Translations under genes and position numbers: made by a program
Shown here: piece by piece, positions 57,759 through 64,000 of the stretch
Position numbering within the stretch: position 1 is the stretch's first letter
Layout of the letters: every line of letters starts with the position of its first letter
The notes under the pieces: generated by a model
Databases searched by the model: none
What the model saw: the letters and a program-made list of their open reading frames with translations, nothing else
What the model was told of the DNA's origin: nothing
Origin: Casuarina equisetifolia
Taxonomy: Eukaryota > Streptophyta > Magnoliopsida > Fagales > Casuarinaceae
Length of the DNA stretch: 64,000 nt
Assembly (NCBI GenBank): GCA_028551475.1
Contig: CM052354.1
Coordinates: 1,409,391-1,473,390, forward strand
Direction: 5' to 3'

Positions 57759-58772
57759 ATGGCTGGAACTCCACCTCGAAATACTCCACCACAAAATCCC
57801 AACTCATCCTCCACAACAAACCTTATCAACCCATACCGTGACCCATATTTTCTTTCATCCACGGACATACCTGGAGCAGCTCTTGTTACTGAAGTGCTTA
57901 AAGATGAGAGTAATTACGAGCTTTGGAGTAGTCAAATGGAGAACCAACTCATGGCCAAAAACAAATGGGGATTTGTTGATGGCTCATTTATCCGACCCAA
58001 ATCAGACTCAGAGAAGCAACAAGCTTGGGATCTTTGCTATTATGCAGTCCAAAGTTGGTTTCAAAAATCGGTTTCTCATGAACTAATGTTATACGTGACT
58101 CGGAAAAAGGATTTGAAAATCATTTGGGAGACTTTCAAAACTCAGTTTGGAATTCTCACCGGGACACAAGTGTATCGAGTTCGGCAACAACAATTTGAGA
58201 ATCGGATGCATGTTCCTACCGTTACTGAGTACTACACAAAACTCAGTAACTTGTGGTTGGAAATAGAGACCGTAGACCCTCCTGTTCGCTGTCATTGTGG
58301 TAATTGTTCTTGTCGGGTTAATGAAAGAGCAGATGCAAAGGTTGAGAAACACCGAACTATTGATTTTCTTTTGGGACTGCCAGAGAAGTTCAAGAATTTT
58401 AGAACAAATATCCTCTCAAAGGAGCCACTCCCCTCCGTGGATTCCGTGTTTAATCTGGCCAAAGAAGATGAACACCAAGCCAGAAAAGAAGAAATTGGAA
58501 CCGGTGAGCATGGGAATCTCCTTGCTGTCTCATCTCTGGTGGGTTCTGGACAATCTGTTGCAAAAGGGAAGGTGGACTCGAAAGGGAGAACCATTTGCTT
58601 TCACTGCCACAAATCAGGACACTCCAAAGACCAGTGCTATCACTTGATCGGCTATCCTCCTAGGTGGACACCAAAAGGAAAGGGAAAAAAAGGGGCTGGT
58701 GGCCAGGCACTCCAGGCCGGTAACGTTGCTGGAAACGAAGGTGCTTCCCAGACTTCTCCCGGGGGGAGATAG
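57759..58772 (+). CDS. Copia-4 gag, open
   Basis: 337 codons from ATG 57759 (MAGTPPRNTPPQNPNSSST). A Gag domain typical of copia (ALVTEVLKDESNYELWSSQM; TFKTQFGILTGTQVYRVRQQ; HRTIDFLLGLPEKFKNFRTN) and one intact CCHC zinc knuckle (CFHCHKSGHSKDQC, 58594-58635). The frame closes at TAG 58770 after SPGGR. Pol continues in another frame, so a one- or two-base indel in the G-run near 58760 probably separates them. This is the one long intact retrotransposon protein in the window and could still package RNA. Confidence 0.85.
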   Translation: MAGTPPRNTPPQNPNSSSTTNLINPYRDPYFLSSTDIPGAALVTEVLKDESNYELWSSQMENQLMAKNKWGFVDGSFIRPKSDSEKQQAWDLCYYAVQSWFQKSVSHELMLYVTRKKDLKIIWETFKTQFGILTGTQVYRVRQQQFENRMHVPTVTEYYTKLSNLWLEIETVDPPVRCHCGNCSCRVNERADAKVEKHRTIDFLLGLPEKFKNFRTNILSKEPLPSVDSVFNLAKEDEHQARKEEIGTGEHGNLLAVSSLVGSGQSVAKGKVDSKGRTICFHCHKSGHSKDQCYHLIGYPPRWTPKGKGKKGAGGQALQAGNVAGNEGASQTSPGGR

Positions 58773-58888
58773 GACAAAGGGGGCCTACTGTCAGAGGGGC
58801 TTTCGGGCAATTCACTCCTGCGAGCTTCCCTAGACCCCACCAGCTAGGCCCCATTTATGGGTACCAGCCACAGGCCCAACAATATTCA

Positions 58889-61800
58889 ATGCCGTATGCC
58901 TATTATTCAGGCACACATGGGCCAGTCCCGTTCTCAGTTGGCACTCCTCAAGGGCAGCAGGCTTCAGGCTCGTTTGGGCCTCACATACAGAACTTAGAGC
59001 CACAGCAACCGAGCAGTCCACAGAATCAACCAGGGACTACCCCCTTTGTAGCAACCATGCATCCTGCAGCACCTCCATTTCCACCATTTAACCTGAGTCA
59101 GCTGAAAAATAGCTTATCTTCCCAATCATTTGGGAATTACGAAGGTACGATACTTTCATCAATCCCTAATTTTTCATGGATTATCGATTCGGATGCAAGT
59201 GACCATGTCACGTGCAATTTGAGCTCTTTATATTCTTATTCACCATGTGCACCTCAATCGTTGCCTATTAAATTGCCTGATAGCACGTGTGTCTATGCCA
59301 CTCATATTGGACGGGCACGACCCACAAAATTGTTGCATTTGAACCATGTTCTTTACATCCCTCGTGTGAAATTCAATTTGCTTTCAGTAAAAAAAATCAC
59401 ATCTGATAGCAATTGCATTGTCGTTTTCTTCGATGATTTGTGTTTTTTCCAGGACCGTATGACTGGGCAGGTGATCGGACTGGGTAAAGCAATCCGGGGG
59501 CTTTATTTTTTGCAATCTACTTTATCTGAATTATCACATTGTATTACACGCTTTTTGAACAGTGTACATTCCCTTTTGTCTTATGTGAATGTGAACACAC
59601 AGTGTAATAACAATGTTCTTTCCCCTTATGTTTTATAGCATAGACGGCTGGGACATAGCTCTCAGAAATGTTATTACGCATGTGGAAAACGTGTGGAATG
59701 TCCTGATTTTTTTACTTGCTCTATTTGTCCCTTGACTAAACAGACTAGATCTGTTTTCCCACAATGTCAAAATTTTAGTAATGTTGTTTTTGACCTTGTC
59801 CATATGGATCTATGGGGACCACACCGGAAACTTAATCATGACAAGTCGCGATATTTTTTAACTATTGTTGATGATTTTTCACGAGCGACTTGGACGTTTC
59901 TTTTGCGTTTTAAAGATCAAGTTTTTCCCACTATTCAATCTTTTATTTTCATGGTACAAAATCAGCATGGTATCCGTATCAAGCGCATTCGCTATGATAA
60001 CGGAACAGAATTTTTTTCCGCTGCATGCTCTTCTTTCTTGGCCTCTCGTGGGATACATCATGAGAGCTCTTGCGTATACACTCCCCAACAGAATGGGGTG
60101 GTGGAGCGCAAACATCGTCACTTATTAGACGTTGCACGAGCTTTGATGTTTCAAGCTCACATTCCTGTACGATTTTGGGGAGAATGCATTTTAACCGCTA
60201 CTCACATCATTAATCGACTGCCTACTCCTAGACTTGGAAATAAATCTCCTTTTGAGATATTACATGGAAAACCAGCCTTATTGAATCATTTACGGGTCTT
60301 TGGGTGCAGATGCTATGCATCTGATTTACGCCCTAAAGACAAGTTCTCTCCTAGGGCGATTCCATGCATCTTTTTTGGGTATCCCCATTTCCAGAAAGGA
60401 TACAAAGTGTATGATCCAAGTAGTGGAAAGTTTTTGGTGAGTCGTGATGTAGTGTTTTATGAGTATGATTTTCCCTTTGACCCGAGTAAAACCTCAGATT
60501 CCTCTCATGATCCGCCCTCGGATTAGGTTATCCCAGCTTCGGACGTTGCATAGTCACATGATCCGTTGCCTAGTCCACTGGAGCCATCTCCAGGCTTACC
60601 AGAGACACAACCTGAGGGAACACCTCCAGCTCCTTTACCAGATTCATCAGGTACAGAGTCCCAACCTACTACTATTCCTTCAACTGTCATAACTGATCAG
60701 ATTCCTGAGTCATCTCCACCCTCTATTGAGCCATCACCACGAGTTATTCGGCGGTCATCATGACCTACACGTCCTCCCATTTGGACTGCCGATTACATAT
60801 GTTCGACCACCTCCATAGGGTCGAGCAGTAAGTACCCCATATCTGATCATGTTTCCCTTAATCATTTTCATCCTTATTATCAGAACTTTCTTGCCTCAAT
60901 ATCTGTCATCACAGAACCAGAAACATACTATCAGGCACTTAATGACAATCATTGGGTTGATCCTATGGGTAAGGAATTAGCGGCCCTTGAGGCCAATCGC
61001 ATGTGAGATGTTGTATCACTTCCACCTGGTCGTCGAGCCATTGGATGCAAATGGGTGTACAAGGTAAAGTATTGTGCAGATGGCACAATAGAGAGGTACA
61101 AGGCCCGTTTGGTGGCTAAAGGTTATACACAGCGAGAAAGTGTTGACTATGATGAAACCTTCTCCCCAGTAGTTAAGTCTGTGACAGTAAGATCAGTTAT
61201 GAGCATAGAGTCAGTGAAGAACTGGTGCCTTCACCAGTTAGATGTACAGAATGCTTTCTTGCATGGGGATCTGTTAGAAGAAGTATACATGTGTCTTCCA
61301 CCTGGTCTTCCTCCTCAGGGGGAGAAATCTGTATGCCGTCTCAGAAAATCATTGTATGGATTAAAGCAGGCATCTAGGCAATGGTATGCCAAGTTTACAG
61401 AAGCCTTACTTTCAGGAGGTTTTCAGCAATCCCTGCATGATTACGCCTTATTCACTAGGCGAACTACAGGTTCATTCATCATTCTTCTGTTTTATGTTGA
61501 TGATATACTAGTGACAGGTGATAATGTTGCTGCAATTTCAGAACTTAAGAGATATTTGCATTCAGTATTTCATATGAAAGATCTTGGATAATGTAGATAT
61601 TTCCTTGGGATAGAAATAGTTCGTTCCCCAAAAGGAATATACCTCAATCAGTGCAAGTATGCATTAGAGCTAGTGTCAGAGGCTGGACTTGGTGGGTCCA
61701 AACCCATGATTACACCCTTAGAGCAGAACATAAAGCTCACTACTCTAGAGTACGATGAGGGAGATCCTGAAAGACGGGAAGATCCTCTTCTAAAGGACTA

Positions 61801-62482
61801 CAGCTCCTATCAAAGGATGATTGGGAGACTTTTATATTTGACTCACACCAGGCCTGATATCTCCTTTGCAGTTCAACACCTTAGCCAGTTCACTCATAAA
61901 CCTAAGCAGTCACACTTGGATGCAGCTATGCGATTGTTGAAATACATCAAAGGAACTCCCGGACTTGGGATTTTCTTTTCATCTTCATCCAGGTTAGAGT
62001 TTATTGCCTACTGTGACTCGGATTATGCCACCTGCCCCATGACACGGAAGTGTGTGACAGGATACTGCATCAAATTAGGAGATTCCTTGATATCATGGTT
62101 GGCTAAAAAACAATCTACTGTATCACGATCCTCGGCAGAGTCTGAATATAGAACCATGGGGTACACTGTTTGTGAGATAATTTGGTTGCTAGGATTGTTT
62201 TTGGACTTAGGTGTGACTATTCCTCGTCCAGTCTCACTTTTCTGTGATAGTGAAGCAGCTGGACACATTGCGGCAAATCCCATATTTCATCAGAGAACCA
62301 AGCATATCGAGATAGATTGCCACTTTGTTCGTGAGAAGATTCAGAGAAGAATTGTGCGGACTTGTTATGTTAATACGCGAGAACAACCCGCAGATGTATT
62401 CACTAAAGCATTATGTAGCCCTCAACATCATTACTTGTTATCCAAGCTTGGAGTTTGTGACTTGTACAAATCTCCACCTTGA
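58889..62482 (+). pseudogene. Copia-4 protease, integrase, RT, RNase H; six stops
   Basis: One reading frame throughout, with stops at 59636 (TAG where Trp of the usual WHRRLGH is expected), 60524, 60551, 60761, 61004 and 61589. The protease site reads IDSDASDH; the usual Gly after DS is Asp. The integrase zinc finger is HRRLGH plus CSICP, and the core (59690-60240) has VHMDLWGPH, RYDNGTEF and YTPQQNGVVERKH. RT (61025-61590) keeps YVDDILVTGD at 61492-61521. RNase H (61950-62440) keeps YCDSDYATCPM and KHIEIDCHF. The end at TGA 62480 sits just before the purine tract. Sequence decay is light apart from the stops. Confidence 0.92.
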
Positions 62483-62489
62483 GGGGGAG

Positions 62490-62697
62490 TGTTGAAATAT
62501 GTTATGAGTTGAGGGCCTTTTGTTCTTTCTTAGTTTTGGCCTGTTGGAAGACTGACGGGCCCATTAGAATGTCTTGTTTTTATGTACATCATTGTAAATG
62601 ATTCTTTAAGCAGGAATATACAAGCATACGGAGTCAGTGGGCAACTTTCCCACAATATACTGTTCCGAGCACTTGTTCTTGTTCAGTTTCTCCAAGA
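62490..62697 (+). repeat. Copia-4 3' LTR
   Basis: 208 bp, followed by the AGGCT duplication. Differs from the 5' copy by C/T, T/C and C/T. Confidence 0.93.
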
Positions 62698-62859
62698 AGG
62701 CTCAATCAATCCAATGACAAGGTTGTCGACACGTTTTCACGGCCACGTTTTTTTCCTCTCGTTCAAAACAAACATGGCTAAAAGAATATAATAAAATGTA
62801 TTTTCGGGAACAAGATTCAAACCCTTATGTCTTTTCCATCCTCGTGCGAATCGAGACCA

Positions 62860-63260
62860 GATCAGGCTTTATGGGACGAGATCAGGAAATCCTTCGAGGG
62901 CACACCTTTACACGCCGCTGTCTCATCTGGGGATTTCTTGTCTGCATCGAGATCATGGCATTAAAGCCGTCGGTATCTTGAACCCGAGTAAGGAAGGTTT
63001 CCCAGCTTTTCCAGCTAATACAATTCGCGCCAAACCAACAAGGACTACCCAACCCGAACCAACAACAAGCACAACCCGCCCAGGATCCTGCTTTTCAAAC
63101 GAGATTAGGACACAACTTGGTTCTCTGTTTTCTTGAGTTAGATGAAAATCTTGCACGTGTGTTAAAGGAAAAGGAGGCTAAGGCGGGAGATCTTGAACTT
63201 GATTGAAATTGCTAGTGCCAGTCCAAAGTCTATGGACGAGACAACTGAAAATCTAAATAT
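62860..63260 (+). pseudogene. A8: ankyrin gene relic (first-exon part)
   Basis: Pieces in changing frames: GTPLHAAVSSGDFLS near 62900, then EIMALKPSVS at 62949-62978 in another frame. A shrunken Pro/Gln/Asn-rich stretch follows (62985-63090), then LGHNLVLCFLELDENLARVL at 63108-63165. Their order matches A4. Several frameshifts and stops, no PGG exon in the window, and no TATA-type promoter kept; copia-4 sits just upstream. Confidence 0.78.
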
Positions 63261-63339
63261 CCTTTCTGCTCCGCTTTCGTGTGTTTCTTTTTGTTCTTTT
63301 TTCTTTTCCTGTTATTCTTATACATTTGGGCGTGTTGGA

Positions 63340-63790
63340 GGCTTTCCTCTCTTACTTGCTGGTTTGCTTGAAAGTGTTGCTGTCACAAGCCCATAACAGG
63401 AAAAGTATGTAAATGTCAAAGCACCTCATGCTGGTTTATTTTGAAGGGTTGCTGTCGCCAGATCCAACGAAAACTTCCAAAAAAAGAAGGGGGAAAACTC
63501 TCTGTAGAACCTTTATTTAGAGCAGCGAGCTACGTGCTGGGTTATTTAAGGGGCTGCTGCCACAAAGTCCAATGACGACTTGGGGGGAAGCAGTTTCTTT
63601 ATTCGTTCATCAATCAGGGGTCTGTAGTATTTTTTATTGCTAGTCTGTCGTTTCATTCGATAATGTTCTCCACACATTTGCACATCGCGTCAAACCCAAC
63701 AACTTGTTAATTTATTTAAAGTTGGCAACCTTGAGAAAAAGAAAACCATCGAAAGATCCATCTTAAATTCTACAGTTTTTCTTGCTATGC
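63340..63790 (+). repeat. Decayed subtelomeric ~100-bp repeat cluster, locus 3
   Basis: Motif copies near 63357, 63430 and 63533 (GCTGGTTT..., GTTGCTGTCACAAG, GGGCTGCTGCCACAAAGTCC) with followers AACTTCCAAAAAAAG and GAAAACCATCGAAAG at 63741. Same family as loci 1 and 2. Confidence 0.72.
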
Positions 63791-64000
63791 TTTTTTCCTA
63801 CCTAATCGGTTGCTCGGAACTGCGGATCACGCCTTCACCCGCCGTATGTGTTTTCCGACCTACTGGATGGCAATTGGTCACTGAAGTAAATAAAAAATAT
63901 GCCTTTGTATACTTTCACTGATGAAATGTGAAAAGACACATGCCGCATTTTGCTGAATATAACTGTCTTTTCTGTGAATTTCGTTGGTTTTTTATAATTT
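63791..64000. other. Window end, nothing recognised
   Basis: No gene or repeat identified in the last 210 bases. Confidence 0.4.

Larger units (their letters stand above)
57256..62697 (+). mobile_element. Copia-4: complete, young Ty1/copia retrotransposon, defective
   Basis: A 5442-bp element with 208-bp LTRs (57256-57463, 62490-62697) that differ at only three sites, all transitions. Perfect 5-bp target duplication AGGCT at 57251-57255 and 62698-62702. The primer site TGGTATCTGAGA abuts the 5' LTR and the purine tract CTTGAGGGGGAG abuts the 3' LTR. Order gag, protease, integrase, RT, RNase H is the copia arrangement. Short LTRs and size would fit the Ale/Retrofit group (inference). A frameshift after gag and six in-frame stops make it non-autonomous. 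Confidence 0.95.

Noticed and set aside
1-64000. CRISPR arrays, operons, prophage or plasmid functions
   Set aside because: Regular repeats are telomeric, microsatellite or minisatellite; gene structure is eukaryotic with introns and TATA boxes.

Overview
This is plant nuclear DNA from a chromosome-end (subtelomeric) region. The (TTTAGGG)n telomere type, spliced ankyrin-repeat/PGG-domain genes, and plant Ty3/gypsy, Ty1/copia, L1-like LINE, SINE and TRIM elements all point to a flowering plant, most likely a eudicot. I cannot name the species.

Layout. 1-4345 is a nearly pure telomeric array. 4346-4845 is a gap of exactly 500 N. The array runs in the wrong direction for a telomere ending at base 1, so the join across the gap is suspect. 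4846-8866 holds a cut-off ankyrin gene end, a relict copia element and a LINE tail. 8872-14561 and 15011-20737 are two complete but decayed Ty3/gypsy elements with matched LTRs and target-site duplications (TSDs). 20738-26545 holds an ankyrin-PGG gene (called A2 here) facing a dead minus-strand gene (A7) that is broken by a truncated LTR element. 27.6-31.0 kb has no convincing gene. 31.1-33.2 kb is ankyrin gene A3. 33.8-35.9 kb is a patchwork of copia, LINE and a SINE with a clear TSD. 38.1-40.6 kb is ankyrin gene A4, the only family member that reads as fully intact; its intron holds a solo LTR. 41062-46561 is a minus-strand copia. 46998-47349 is a complete 352-bp TRIM. 49.15-55.86 kb is a second copy of the A2/A7 segment, carrying pseudogene A5 and minus-strand gene A6. 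56.4-56.8 kb is a probable solo LTR. 57256-62697 is a young copia. 62.86-63.26 kb is a last ankyrin relic (A8), followed by a third copy of a decayed ~100-bp repeat family.

How it fits together. The host content is one gene family, ACD6-like membrane ankyrin proteins, which in Arabidopsis act in salicylic-acid defence and cell-death control. It has expanded by local duplication and most copies are decaying: eight loci, one intact. The rest is transposable elements. By LTR divergence counted by eye, insertion order from oldest to youngest is TRIM (10/128), copia-3 (12/221), gypsy-2 (21/441), gypsy-1 (6/387), copia-4 (3/208). I found no tRNA, rRNA, CRISPR or bacterial-type feature.
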